Source: Datisca glomerata
Taxonomy: Eukaryota; Streptophyta; Magnoliopsida; Cucurbitales; Datiscaceae
DNA length: 64,000 nt
Assembly (NCBI GenBank): GCA_003255025.1
Contig: QANY01013583.1
Location: 1,977,194 to 2,041,193, forward strand
Direction of reading: 5' to 3'
Below are positions 12,098-24,300 of this stretch, in pieces (position 1 is the first letter of the stretch; every line of letters begins with the position of its first letter). The position numbers and the translations under genes are program-made. The notes under the pieces are model-generated. The model saw only the letters and a program-made list of their open reading frames with translations. It was not told the origin of the DNA and made no database searches.

Positions 12098-12110
12098 TTG
12101 GTGTCAGAGC
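12098..12110 (+). other. S1 primer binding site (initiator tRNA-Met)
   Basis: ttggtgtcagagc directly follows the LTR. It differs at one base from the usual copia site TGGTATCAGAGC, which pairs with the 3' end of initiator tRNA-Met. Confidence 0.8.
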
Positions 12111-12205
12111 TTGGTGTTCAAATATCAAAAACATAATAGTCTTGAGCGATTACATCATCTGTTGGTTTATAAGAAGGGCAATCAATTTTTAAACCTACAT
12201 TTTGC

Positions 12206-12759
12206 AATGGAGTAGATTTTATTTTTTTTTAGAAATTAGAATGAGTAATTTTTATTCAATCCATTGATTATAATTTGTAGGAAATTGTCGATAATGGTCC
12301 CTACGTGCCTAAGTCACAAGATTTGACTAAGAACGTCAAAATTAGGTTGTCTTTAAATGCTCAAGCTATAAATATTTTATATTGTTCCTTAAGTATAAAT
12401 GAATATAATCGTATTTGTATGTGTGAATCTACAAATACATTTGACATGTATTAGAAATCACACATGAAGACACACATGGGGTTAAAAACTCTAAGCATGC
12501 ATGGATATTAAATGTTTAAGATGCGTGATATTGAAAACATTGAAGACGTGTTTGCACATTTCATTAACATTGTTAATTCTCTTAACGCTCTTGGTAAGAC
12601 CTTTACTAATAGTGATTTGTTGAGTAAAATTCTTAGGTCATTATCAATGTCATGTGAACAAGACAATTGCTATTCAAGAAGCGAAAGATCTTAAGACTTT
12701 TTTACTTGAAGAACCCATGAGAGCATTGATAACTCATGAAATGGAGAACATGGAAGAGG
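12206..12759 (+). pseudogene. S1 gag, 5' part (UBN2-type)
   Basis: Translations in three frames give the order of a Sirevirus/UBN2 gag: VDNGPYVP, LTKNVKIRLSLNAQAINIL, then the open piece 12512-12694 with the IENIEDVFAHFINIVNSL motif, then, after a frame change, TIAIQEAKDLKTF and a TH-E-M segment. The gene is cut at 12759 by the C1 insertion and resumes at 24171. There is an early stop two codons after the first ATG. Confidence 0.75.
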
Positions 12760-14228
12760 TGTTTGGGGTTATACCCTCAAAGCATGTGTATTAACATTTC
12801 GATATGAGATTTAATGAGAATTACACTTTTCTTATAATTGTTCTTTTAAATTATTGTTGAGTAATTTATATAAATATATGAAAATTCAATATTCATTAAT
12901 GAAACTATAATCTTGTATTGGTACTAGAAGATTAAGATCATAGATAATGAATAAAATTATCAGTAACATATTAAAGTATGTAATATTTAATGAATGGTTG
13001 CTAGTACGGTTCACTAAGCATTATGAATGCATGTGATCTAGATCCAGATCCAGATCATTGATGTGTATAGACATCTTAGTGAAAATACTTTATATAATGA
13101 GATTATATATGACTGGGCCGATGTGAATTAATATCTTTATCAATGCGTCGTTTATCATAAAAAATTAATACTCATCAATTCGATAATCATATGTAGATAA
13201 GTCAGAATCATGAGTAGTTCTGAACTCCTATGCATATCTACTGGGTCTTTTAATTCGCTCGCTAAGGTTTGTTTATAAAAAAAAACTAGTGATTTTTGTT
13301 TTGGAGATTCAGTGATGTGGATGGCTGAGAACATGACTTTGCAAGATTTAGAATTCGAGCTTTTCTAACGGATCGTATATTAGTTCCCTTAAGTGTTAAT
13401 TCTGAAACCGAATGATTATTGAGTTTAAATTTATAATAAGATTATAAATTAGTCATTCACTAGTGGATTAATCGTACTTATGGATCAAGAGGTATTTAGA
13501 GGGGTAAAACGCTAATTTTGATAAGCTCTACTTTATGAACCAATAATTTGAGAACAAAACTACATGAGAATACTCTGTAAATAAATTCTATAATCACTAA
13601 GAGTTCAATTTCATATTTATAGTGGAGAAATAATGAAATTAATAAATAAGATTATTTAATTAAAGAGTTTAATAAATAATCTGATTTATTGGAGGTTAGG
13701 ATTATATGTCCGTGGTTCCCAAATCACCTCTGTACTACGCAATTTAAAATATGAATATTTCAGGACATGAGAAAAAAAAAGATTGACTTATAAAAGGAAG
13801 TTTTATTCTGAGACAAGTATGTAATTATGAGATAATTATGTATAATTAATTAATTAAATTATATATATAAATTTTGAAAATTATATAATATAAATAATTA
13901 TCGATTATTTTTCTTATTATCGATAAGTGAGATAGAATATCTAATTTGTGAAATTAGATAATTAAATTATTATTTGATAATAATTTGAATAAACTAAAAC
14001 TATTATTTGTGAAATAATAAATACGTTAGTTGATAGGGATAATCAGATATGTTAAGTTTGAATTAACTGATATTTAGATATTTATCTGATTAAAATAAAT
14101 ATTTAATTCACAATAATTGTCACATGTCAATTATTAATTGGGTGCAAAGATTGATATAGACTACTGTAATACCACGTGACACTACAGTAATGGAGGTGTA
14201 ACACTGTGGCACAGTGCCGTGAGGTGAA
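12760..14228 (+). repeat. C1 5' LTR, right part missing
   Basis: Matches 21873 to about 23340 and the C2 LTRs, from ggttataccctcaaagcatgtg to the dyad region at 14158-14228. It then leaves the match; the last ~800 bp of the LTR and the primer site are absent. Confidence 0.8.
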
Positions 14229-14760
14229 AGGTAACAAATCTATATACAAGTAACCTAATTAATCAAAAGAAATCACTCATTTAATTTAAAAATAATCACC
14301 AATTTACTTAAATTTATAATATAAACAAATCATACATTTAATCTAAACAAATTAGTTATTCTAAAAAATAATTCTAGAAATAAATTTAACCAATTATAGA
14401 AGAAAAATTAGCTCTATTAATTAAGAAACTATTATTGAACACAAATGAAGTAAAAATATAGAATGCAAATGATGTGATTTTGAACCTGGGAGGGGAATGT
14501 TTGATTCTAAAACTCCTAACCACCTAGGTTGTTGCATTGTTATTGTAAATTGTCTTTTGTACAATTTTAAAAATAAGGGCTTGTTTCGGCCCAATTGCCA
14601 TTTCACTCATTCCAAGTGAAATGAGCATATTCCAGCCAGAATGTTCCACTCCCGCCGGAATTGACCAAATTTTGGGATGGAATGTTACCACCCCCTATTC
14701 CGTTCCGTTTCCGTCCTGGAACCGGAACATTCCGACCATTCCGCTCGAAACAAAATGAAA
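14229..14760. other. Foreign segment replacing the end of the C1 5' LTR
   Basis: About 530 bp with no counterpart in C2. The first half is AT-rich. The second half (about 14576-14757) is rich in ttccg/ggaac and has gttTCG near one end and CGAaac near the other, plus a local hairpin with arms catttcact/agtgaaatg near 14600-14624. It could be a small transposon, but no target duplication is clear. Confidence 0.4.
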
Positions 14761-17700
14761 TCGACAACTATGAACCAACTCTATCACTGTAGAGTTTTAT
14801 GATAACCCTAAGTCTATCAAATATTCTTTTTAAATTTTAAAATTAATTGTTAATTATTAATTTTATGAAAATTAGAAATTAATAGGTCGATTGGGTTTGA
14901 CCCAAGTTTGACCAAATCAAATAAAGTGTTTATTCGACTAAGTTAAAATCAACTATTTTTAAAGGGATAATTATAGAAATGAATTTTAAATAAGATTTTG
15001 TTCAAAGCTTGAAGATTATGAAGATGGACAACACGAGAAGAATGTAATATTTAGAAAATATGTATTTTTGAAATCCGCTTTGTTATATTATTTCTTTATT
15101 TCAAGGGTTGTAATTTAGAAATATCCAATAGTCACTCGATCCATTATTATTTTATTTAATTGTTAAATAGTTTGATAACATATACATGCATTAGTCGATC
15201 ACATGACATACGTGAAAATTTCACACAGTTTTATATGATCATGCATCTCATCTGTAGAAATATTATTTATTAGAACTATCCTAATATATTTATAGTATTG
15301 TTTTATGAAATCAATTGCATGTAAACTATTAGGTTTTAATTATTTAAAACTTGGTAATCACACCACATTAAGGGCTATAGTGACCATTAGATAACCTTCT
15401 GGGATCGGTATGTTTTAAAATTAACTAAAAAATAAGTTTGAACCACGAAAGGTTCGTGGGCGGAATATCAAAAAAATTTCAATTAACTTATTTAATCGAA
15501 TTAAATAATTTAAAACCATATAACATATGATTATGCATATATGATATTAAATGAGAATATAAGGTTAGAAACAACTTTTCACCTATACTTTGTATCATAG
15601 AATTTCTGAACTGGCGAAATTCCTTCGATCGTTCTTTGTGTTCTTCAAGCTTCGGGATCCAAATCACGCACTTGAACTCCAAGAATGATTTATGAATTTC
15701 ATCCACCAACAACCACCCGTTAATTTCAGAAATATATCTCACGAGATTTTTGTGTAGAAATTTGAGTGTGGGCTCTCAAAAAGATTAAAGAAAAAAAGAA
15801 TATTTTTCCTTCAATACTCTCTCAATCGGCGGCAATCACTAGGGATGGGAGAAAACTATTTTTCTATGCATCTGATATGAGATATATATCTCTATCTCTC
15901 TCTCTTTGTACATTCAAATTGCTCTTAAAAATTTATAAAAATCTAATTTTTGATATTTACACCATATATTTTAGATTTTCAAAAATTCACCGAAATATAT
16001 TCAAATGGTCGAAAATCAATATATCTCCACAGTGTTAGAGTTGCATCGAAATTTATCAATCCAATTGATAGATTTAATTTATCATTATCAATTAATTATT
16101 TTATTTATTTTTATTTACTAATCATCCAATAATTAGCAAATAATAATCTAATTAATTTCAATACAAATAATAACACTTAACTAATTAAGTGACATCATTC
16201 ATCACGTATAGGTATAGGAAATATGTCTTGGCACCAAAACACATTTTGATCCAATTTAATACGTTTCTCTATTCCTGTTCTCATGAGCTATTTCTTAGAC
16301 CATATGGACCCACATGAACAAAACTAAGGATTCAAATACCCGAAAAATTTATCTTCATAAATGTCTGACCTATTTAATCCTGACATCGTACGACTCAACT
16401 ATAGGTTAGATTCTGAATCAACTCTCGATTCATGTGTGCTACTTTTCTACTGGTGTAAATAAACCCTTTTTATTTTCACGGTCCACAAAATATTTTAACA
16501 TAATACCCATCGTGAATATCAGTAACAATAACATAATATGAAATTATCATTTTACCCATTTTGCAATAATTTTCTTAACTCTTTTATTAACTGTGAATAA
16601 AAAAGACATAATAGTAATTATCTCGTACAATTCACAAGTCTTAATCAATGACTCAATTTATTGAATACCTGACCAGGTTAATTTATTCACACACCCATCA
16701 ATAAAATCATAAGGTGATATTGTTGTTTTCACAATCCAACCATGAATTTTCACGTTTGTGAATCACGTAACTCTAACTTAATTAAATTATAATCCCAACA
16801 GTCGAGGTATCGCCTGTCAATTCGAACTCACTCTTTGACATATCAAAGATTGCAACTAACTAAGTCAAGCTACGTATTCACCTTAAGATTAATGAAATTA
16901 TGAAAATACCTTTAAGGTGTAACAATTAAATTTAGAGCTAGGTAAGCAGTTTTGAGCTCTAAACTAATTTGATATCGGTCTATTCAACATGTTCATAACA
17001 TGTCTAGGTTAACCGTTGAGTCTCCACTCTCATGCCCCATGATTGGTATCCATTGGTTCAACCTAACGATCATAATCAGATTTGATTGCCTAGTCGATCC
17101 TAAGACTGTGAATATTATTCTGAACTTTCTCAGAAGAGTTTATCTAGAGACGCCTCTGCCTTCACTCTCCGTTGGTTGATGAAAGTTCCAGGACTTGAGT
17201 AATTTATAAACACACTTTAATTTTAAAATAAAACTTTTAATTTATTCATAAAAATTCAATAATATTAATGTCTGAGAAATAACTAAATACAAATAAATAG
17301 TTACTACACGCTACTCGATGTAGATATTCTAACAAAATGGATTTTAGTAAAAGAGTTTTATTAAAGTTTGATGAATATAATTAATTAGTTAATCTAAGTT
17401 CACCTAATTATGACTTTGACACTTTAGAAGGTTAAAATGAATTTAGACCAATGAGATTGGTATAACTGATTAGTAAATATTCATAGGGTTATTATTTTAA
17501 CCAGTGATTAATTTGAAATTAATTGATTAGTTAAAATAGAAACATATAATTTGAAAATAGTAAGTGGGAGAAGGTTGACATGTCAATGTAACATATGGTA
17601 TCCATAATTAGTATAACACCATGAGGTGTAGTAAGGGCCTCGAGATGGTTTTGTTTTCATCCCCCTAAGGAAGCTTTCGAGTTGTACCAATACCAAGGTT

Positions 17701-18118
17701 GGACTTCTTAAGAAGATAGGAGGGAGTGATTTAGTTTAGTTTTGATCGACCCTAAGGCGACATATTCTAAATGCATTCATGGAATCTGAAATGATGGGTT
17801 ACACTCATAAAGTCAAAATTAAGCTTTCATGTGGATAGTTGTAAATTGACTGAACAAGCGATACCTTATTGTTAAAAGAGAAAATATGAGATATTTAAGT
17901 TCAATTAGAAATTATGAGAATATCTCTTAAACAGTCGGAGGTTAATCTAACTAACCCTAAGGCAACACATTAATCGCCGGGTTGTTTTATCAGGATTAAT
18001 AATTGTTAAATTTGTGTGTTTATTATGTTGCATTCTAGCATCACATTTACTTTTTGAATTCTAGATATTTATCAATTATATTGAATCTTGTATGTTTTAA
18101 ATTTTAGTTATCATTATT
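14761..18118 (+). other. C1 leader (untranslated), with an insertion
   Basis: 14761-15398 matches C2 39740-40430 and 17335-18118 matches C2 40430-41212. Shared blocks include accaaatcaaataaagtgtt, tttgataacat and the aagcgatac run before gag. No coding is expected. The block between (15400-17334) is absent from C2. Confidence 0.75.
15400..17334 (-). mobile_element. Solo-LTR-like insertion in the C1 leader
   Basis: About 1.9 kb without coding, present in C1 and absent at the same site in C2. On the minus strand it starts TGTTAGAATATCTAC (17334) and ends AAAACA (15411) or CCCA (15400), so it has TG..CA ends with short inverted TGTT/AACA. No second LTR, gag or pol is near. I see no 5-bp duplication, so the left boundary is uncertain. 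Confidence 0.5.
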
Positions 18119-18975
18119 ATGTCTACCATGGGCAACCGTGTTACTACTTTACTCACTCTTAAGAAATTGATTGGTGATAATTTCGTACATTAGAAATTAA
18201 CTATGAACTTAATGTTGATTTATGAGAACCATAAGTTCGTTCTTTCTGAGGAATGTCCTGAGGATCCCGCTGCTAATGCCCCTAAGAATGTTAGGGACAA
18301 AATGATGCTTGGATCATATCAAACAACAAGGCGAAGTGCTACATACTTATAAGCATGAATGATGTTCTGAGAACCAAGCATGAAAGTATGGAGACTACCT
18401 ATGAGATTATGGAATCTCTACAGGTGATGTTTGGGCATCAGTCTGATCAAAGTCATCATGAAGCCACTAAAAGTTATATGATGACTAAGATGAGAAATGG
18501 CACTTCTGTGCGAGAACATGTTTTGAACATGATCAACATAATGCACGAGTCAGAAGTACATGAGGCGATAATTGATGAGAAGACTCAAGTTAGGATTATA
18601 CATGAGTCACTCACACCAGCTTTTTCTCTGTTGATGACCAACTATATTATGAACAAGTTGCAACTCAACATGACCCAATTGTTGAATTGACTGTAGACTT
18701 TTGAGTCACTCAACCTTAGAATGACCAAAGATTGAGGAAAATGTTGTTGAGTAAAAGCATTCTTCCAATATTGTTAAGAACAAGAAAAAGAAGAATAACA
18801 ATGGTAAGGACATGAGTAAGAACAAAAGAGGAAAGAAAGCCAAGACATCGACGAAATTCAAGAATAACAAGAATGAAAACATGCCCAAGGAAAAATGTTT
18901 TCGCTGTAGGGTTGAACGTCATTGGAAGAGAAACTATAACAAGTATCTCTCTGAGCTGAAAAAAAGCTAAATATA
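18119..18975 (+). pseudogene. C1 gag
   Basis: ATG at 18119 (tattATGtctacc). The frame reads into an in-frame TAG at 18191-18193 where a Trp codon is expected, and a frameshift lies near 18300, after which the gag continues in the frame of the open piece 18355-18690 (DVLRTKHESMET, MTKMRNGTSVREHVLNMIN). The zinc knuckle at about 18896-18937 reads CFRCRVERHWKRNY: the last Cys has become Tyr. C2 has the same TAG and the same frame change. Copia Gag forms the virus-like particle. Confidence 0.85.
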
Positions 18976-19625
18976 TTTTACTTGTACTTGAAGCTTGTTT
19001 AGTGAAATATGATTTGTCATCTTGGATACTTGATTCAGGAGCCACTAACCATGTATGTTTTTCTTTGCAAATGCTTGATTCGTCAAGGGAGTTGGCTGAT
19101 GGCGAGGTCATTTTGAGAGTTGGCAGTGGTGCGCTCGTGTCAGCTAAAGTATTTGGGACAGTTCGTTTACTTTTTAGATATAATTATTTAGTTTTGAACA
19201 ATGTTTATTATATTCTTGGGTTTTCGATAAATTTGATTTCTCTTTCATTTTTGAAAGAACAGTTATTCGAAGTTTCTTTTATTAATTAACAGTTTATTAT
19301 TTCTAAGAATGGATTCGATATTTGTCATGCTAAAGTTATAAATGGACTGTATATACTTAGACCGACTGAGCGCACGTTAAATAATTCTGAATTATTTAAA
19401 GTAGCAAAACATAAAAGTACCGAACGACAAAGAGTTTCTCATGATGATGATAACACATATCTTTGGCATTTTAAGTTGGGACATATTAATTTAGATAGTT
19501 TAAACAGGTTAACAAAGCATGGTTCTTTGAGAAAACTAAAAGTTAGAACTCTTCCTGTTTGTGAATCCTATCTAGAGGGTAAAATGACCAAGAGACATTT
19601 TCTCTGGAAAGGGCCAAAGAGAAAA
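18976..19625 (+). pseudogene. C1 protease and pre-integrase region
   Basis: Open piece 19002-19289 has the aspartic protease site SWILDSGATNHV, with an apparently normal DSG, then NNVYYILG and NLISLSFL. After a stop come YLWHFKLGHINLDSLNRL and KMTKRHF, the GAG-pre-integrase/HHCC region. Stops and a frameshift separate the pieces. Confidence 0.8.
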
Positions 19626-20372
19626 GGAACCACTTGAGTTAGAATTCAAGGATTACTTATTGGAGTATGAAATCTTATCCCAACTCACAGCACCTGGAAC
19701 GTCACAACAAAAAATGGTATTTCAGAAGGAGAAACTGTACCTTATTGCATATAGTTTGGTCGATGTTAAGCTACGCATCATTACCACTTACATTTTGGGG
19801 ATATACATTACACACGGCTACATACATTTTGAATGTAATGCCTTTTAAGTCGGTAAGCAAGACACCAATAGAGTTATGGAATGACTCCAAACCCAGATTG
19901 TATCATTTTCATATATGGGGGTGTCCAACTCACGTCCTTAGATCCAAGACTAGAAAGTTAGACTAAAGATCTTAAGTATGCATATTCGTTGGTTATGCTC
20001 CAGAAACTATATGTGGGTACTTTTATAGTCACAATGATCAAAAGGTGTTTGTATCGACAAATGCCACCTTCCTTGAACACACTATATGAAAAACTACCTA
20101 CCTGAAAGTAAAGTAGTTCTCGAGGAATTAGTGGCTGATGAGATTAGACCACCTTCAATTTCTACTGATAAATGACAAATTAGAGAAACCACAGTTCCTG
20201 CAAAGGAAACCCTGGTGCAACGTCCTGATGGGAGGATTGTGGGATAACCAATTCATTATGAATAGAGGCACATGTCCTAATGTCAAATACTGATAAGGAC
20301 GATCCAAGATCTTATGAAGAACCAATTGATGATCCTGAAAATGAGAAATGACAAGATGCCATGAACTAAGAA
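19626..20372 (+). pseudogene. C1 integrase, core deleted, and connector
   Basis: After EPLEL the sequence jumps to the segment that in C2 lies about 204 bp further on, removing the first catalytic Asp block. Downstream, 19667-19966 keeps the end of the core and the TPIELWNDSKPRLYHFHIWGCP motif. 19967-20372 is the acidic connector to RT (for example DDPRSYEEPIDDPE). No integrase activity is possible. Confidence 0.8.
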
Positions 20373-21300
20373 ATGGAATCTATCTATTCCAATTTCGTTT
20401 TGGAACTTATAGATCCACCTGAAGATGTCAGGCTCATTGGATGTAAGTGGATCTTGAAGAAGAAAAAATGTGCATGTGGGAAAGTAGAGACTTTCAAGGC
20501 ACGATTAGTAGCGAAGGGACACGAAGGGAATGAGTCGATTATGAAGAGACATTCTCTCATGTGGCCATGCTAAAATTCATTCAAATCCTTTTATCCATAG
20601 CCGCTAGTTTTGACTTAAAGATATGGTAAATAAATGTCAAGACAACTTTTCTAAATGGGTCTCTTGAAGAGAGCATCAATATAATTCAACCAGAAGGGTT
20701 CTTATAAAAGGGGCAAGAACTGAAAGTATGCAAGTTTCTTAAATTCATTTATGGATTAAAGCAAGCATCTAGATCTTGGAATCTTACCATTGATGAGATT
20801 ATAAAGTCTTATGGATTCAAGTAAAATGTTGACGAAGCCCGTGTTTATAAATACATCAAAGATAAGATAGTGGTTTCTTAGTTCTTTATGTTGATGATAT
20901 TCTACTCATTGAAAATGATGTAGAAACTATGTCAAAGGTAAAGAAGTGCTTAGCTGAAAATTTCAAATGAAAGATTTAGGAGAAGCAAGCTATGTTCTGG
21001 ACATGCAAATCCTAAGTGATAGAAAGAACAAGCTCTCGCATCTTATATTGATAAGGTGCTGGAGATATTCTTTATGGAGAATTTCAAGGAAGGTCAACTA
21101 TTGACTTGCATGGAATTGTCCTTTCCAAGGAACAATGTCCTTAGACACCTTAGGAGGAACATGATATGAGAAAGTTCTCTATGCTTCAACAGTTGGAAGT
21201 CACATGTATACCATGTTTTGTACGAGACTAGACATCTGTTATGCAGTGAAAATTGTCAATAGTTATCAATCAAATCTAGGTTTGGATCATCGGGATTGCA
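20373..21300 (+). pseudogene. C1 reverse transcriptase
   Basis: Open piece 20373-20573 has the copia RT start (LIGCKWILKKKK, VETFKARLVAKGH). Later frames give VKTTFLNGSLEESI, FIYGLKQASRSWN and the catalytic LYVDDILLI coded near 20885-20911. Many stops. This copy keeps the N-terminal block that C2 has lost. Confidence 0.8.
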
Positions 21301-21860
21301 ATAAAGTATATTCTCAATTATCTTAGGATAACGAGAAACTATATGCTTGTTTATTCAGGTGGAGACCTGAACCCCGTTGGATATATTGATTCTGACTTTC
21401 AAATAGACATAGACAGTCGAAAGTCAACATCTAGATGAGTGTTCACCCTAGGTGGATGAGTTGTAGTCTGGAGAAGTATTAAACAATCCAGCATTACAAT
21501 TTCCACTATGGAAGCCGAATATATAGCGGCTTGTCAAGTTACGAAAGAAGCGGTGTGACTCATAAAGTTTTATATTGATCTAGAATGAGTTCCAGATATG
21601 GAAAAGCCATTTGTCCTGGACTGTGACAACAGTGGTGCGGTAATGAAGTCTAAGGAACTGAGGAGTCACAAGAGGGGCAAGCACATATAAAGGAAATATC
21701 ATCTTGTAAGAGAGATCGTGCATCGAGAGGATGTGATTGTTATGAAAATAGCGTTAGAATTTAACATGGCTGGTCCTTTTACAAAGACACTTCTTGTGAA
21801 GTCATTTGAGGGTCACATGCGTAACATGAGATTGAGAGAAATACCACATTTGATTTAGGG
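21300..21860 (+). pseudogene. C1 RNase H
   Basis: Recognised by LVYSGGDLNPVGYIDSDFQ, SSITISTMEAEYIAACQV and LKFLRSHKRGKHI-like segments in order, with stops and frame changes. It ends at the purine tract gcaagtgggagat (21860-21872). Confidence 0.75.
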
Positions 21861-21872
21861 CAAGTGGGAGAT
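21860..21872 (+). other. C1 polypurine tract
   Basis: ggcaagtgggagat lies directly before TGTTGGGGG of the 3' LTR, the normal place for plus-strand priming in copia elements. C2 has the same tract at 45602-45614. Confidence 0.8.
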
Positions 21873-24165
21873 TGTTGGGGGTTATGCCCTTAAATCATGT
21901 GTATTGATATTTTGATATGAAATTTAATGAGGATTACATTTTTCTTATAATTGTTCTTTTAAATTATTGTCGAATAATTTATATAAATATCTGAAAAATT
22001 TTATATTCATTAAGGAGACTATGATCTTGTATTGGTACCAGAGGATTAAGATCATAGATAATGAATAAAATTGTCAGCAACATATTGAACTATGAAATCT
22101 TTAATGAATAATTGCTAGTACGATTCACTAAGCATTATGAATGCGTGTGATCTAGATCCAGATTATTGATGTGTGTAGACATCTTGGTGAAGATACTTTA
22201 TATAATGTGATTATATATGAGTGGAACGATGTGAATTAATATCTTTATCAACATGCCGTTTATCATAAAGATTCAATACACATAAATTCGCTGATTATAT
22301 GTAGATCAGTTTAAGTCTTGAGTAGTCCTGAACTCCTATGCATGTCCATTGGATCTTTTGATTCACTCGTTAAGGTTTGTTTGTAAACAAGCTAGTGACT
22401 TTTATTTTTTAGATTCAGTGATGTGGATGGCTGGGAACACGGTCTTGCAAGATTTGAAATTCAAGCTTTCTTAACAGATCACATATTGGTTCTCTTAAGT
22501 GTGAATTCTGGAACTGAATGATTATTGAGCTTAAATTTATAATAAGATTATAAATTTGTCATTCACTAGTGGATTAATGGTACTTGAGGATCTATAGGTA
22601 TTTAAAGGGGTAAAATGATAATTTTGACCATCTCTAATTTACAAACCAATAATTGAATAACAGAACTACATGAAATGATTATATCAGTGGACTACATGAG
22701 AATATTTTGTAAATATATTCTATAATCACTAAGAGTTCAATTTCATATTTATAATGGAGAAATAATGAAATTAATAAATAAGATTATTTAATTAAAAAGT
22801 TCAATTAATAATCTGGTTTATTGAAGCTTAGGATTATAGGTCCATGGTCTCCAAGTCACCTCTATACTATGCAGTCTAGGGTGTGAATATTTCAGGACAT
22901 AAGAAAATGACTGACATACAAAAAAAAATTTATTCTAGGGCAAGTACATAATTATGAGATAATTATGTGTAATAATTAATTAATTGAATTATATATATAT
23001 ATTTATATATATAATTATCGATAAGTGAGACAGAATATCTAATTTGTAAAATTAGATAATTAAATTGTTAGTAGATAATAATTTGAATCAACTAAATCTA
23101 TTATTTTTGAAATAACAGATAAATTAGTTGATAGAGATAATCAGATATGTTAATTTTGAATTAACTGATATCTAGATATTTATCTGATTAAAATAAATAT
23201 TTAAGTCACAATGATTGCTGCGTGTGAATCACTGATTGGATATAAGAGATTGACATGGACTACTATAGTGTCACGTGACACTACAGTAGTGGGGGTGTAA
23301 CATTGTAGTGCCACACAACACTATAGTGGTGCCGTGAGGAACAGTGTCATGAGACACTGTGCTACCTCACAACACACTGCAGTGCCGTGTGGCACTGCAG
23401 TTGTGCATAGTTGTAGTGGGTACCACTGCAGTTGGTAATTTTAAAATTACATATTATTTCAGTTTATCCCTAAAATATTTGATGCATCATTTTCTAGAAA
23501 ATATATATATATTATTTTAATGGCCTCAGTTGATGATTAGTTCATCAGTTCATGCTATCATCAGTTCATGAGTTGATGAGTTCATCAGTTCATGAAATCA
23601 TGAGTTCATCAGTTCATAAAAAAATGAATTGACAACACAGTTGGTGTTAGAGTGATTTTCTCTATGATTAATAGTTAATCAAAACTCTGAAAGAAGAATC
23701 ATTGCGTTCTTTTATAGAATCATCTTACTAAACTCCTTCTCAGAAAATCTCTAGATCTCATTTGTTGAGTACATCTAAAGACATAAAAAGTGTCTTCTAA
23801 TATTTTACGTGCTCACATAGGTCCTAGTGCACTGAGTATTGACTTGGAAGATTTTGATGTGGATCTCGGAGTCTACTGATCATTGGAACAGTTTCGTGGG
23901 ACGGAAGATCGATCGGTTTTGCAAGGACGTTGATATAGACTACAAGAGGTATATGATTCCTAACTTTGTATGTTGTATATTTAATGTATAAATATATAAT
24001 GGATCTTGAATGATTGAAAAAGAGTTTTCAATAAATTATTTTATTTGGTTATCGTGGCGTTGCGCAAGTTTTGTTTTATTAAAAAACCTAATTTTTATTA
24101 AAAGTTTAATTTTTGAATGACCTCGGCCACACGCTTCCGCCGCACACATGCCGTGGCAACCAACA
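21873..24165 (+). repeat. C1 3' LTR
   Basis: 2293 bp, TGTTGGGGG to CCAACA. It contains the gtggcactrcagt dyad array (23255-23430), a gttcatcagttcatga simple repeat (about 23537-23623) and a tgcaaggacgttgatatagac-containing U5-side block shared with C2. Confidence 0.9.
23255..23430. repeat. Dyad-rich array in the C1 3' LTR
   Basis: Successive copies of cacgtgacactacagtagtg, gtgccacacaacactatagtggtgcc and tgccgtgtggcactgcag, each partly self-complementary. The array is longer here and in the C2 3' LTR than in either 5' LTR. Confidence 0.7.
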
Positions 24166-24170
24166 AGAGG

Positions 24171-24300
24171 ATGTGGACGTAAAAGGAGGAAATCTATTAT
24201 TCAAAACCACATCCATTGAGAGCCAAAATAAAGATAAAGACGAAGATTTAATGCACTTTACAAAGAAGCTTCGAAAGTTACTCACTAAGAGATGATACAC
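24171..24300 (+). pseudogene. S1 gag, 3' part
   Basis: Continues S1 gag after the C1 insertion, with VKGGNLLFKTTS and NKDKDEDLMHFTKKLRKLL, the standard UBN2 gag region before the zinc knuckle. A stop follows at about 24295. No pol follows. Confidence 0.75.

Larger units (their letters stand above)
12760..24165 (+). mobile_element. C1: Ty1/copia element nested in S1 gag
   Basis: Starts TGTTTGGGG, ends CCAACA, and is flanked by 5-bp duplications AGAGG (12755-12759; 24166-24170). Order: partial 5' LTR, foreign segment, leader with a solo-LTR-like insertion, gag, protease, integrase, RT, RNase H, purine tract, 3' LTR 21873-24165. C2 (37176-48039) is the same family. All genes are broken. Confidence 0.9.

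Noticed and set aside
14480..14540. tRNA-like B-box look (gattttgaacctgggagg) suggesting a SINE
   Set aside because: No A box at proper spacing, no A-rich tail and no target duplication found.
15488..15742. 84-codon minus ORF in the solo-LTR-like insertion
   Set aside because: No recognisable motif; compatible with chance in AT-rich sequence and lies inside a non-coding LTR-like block.
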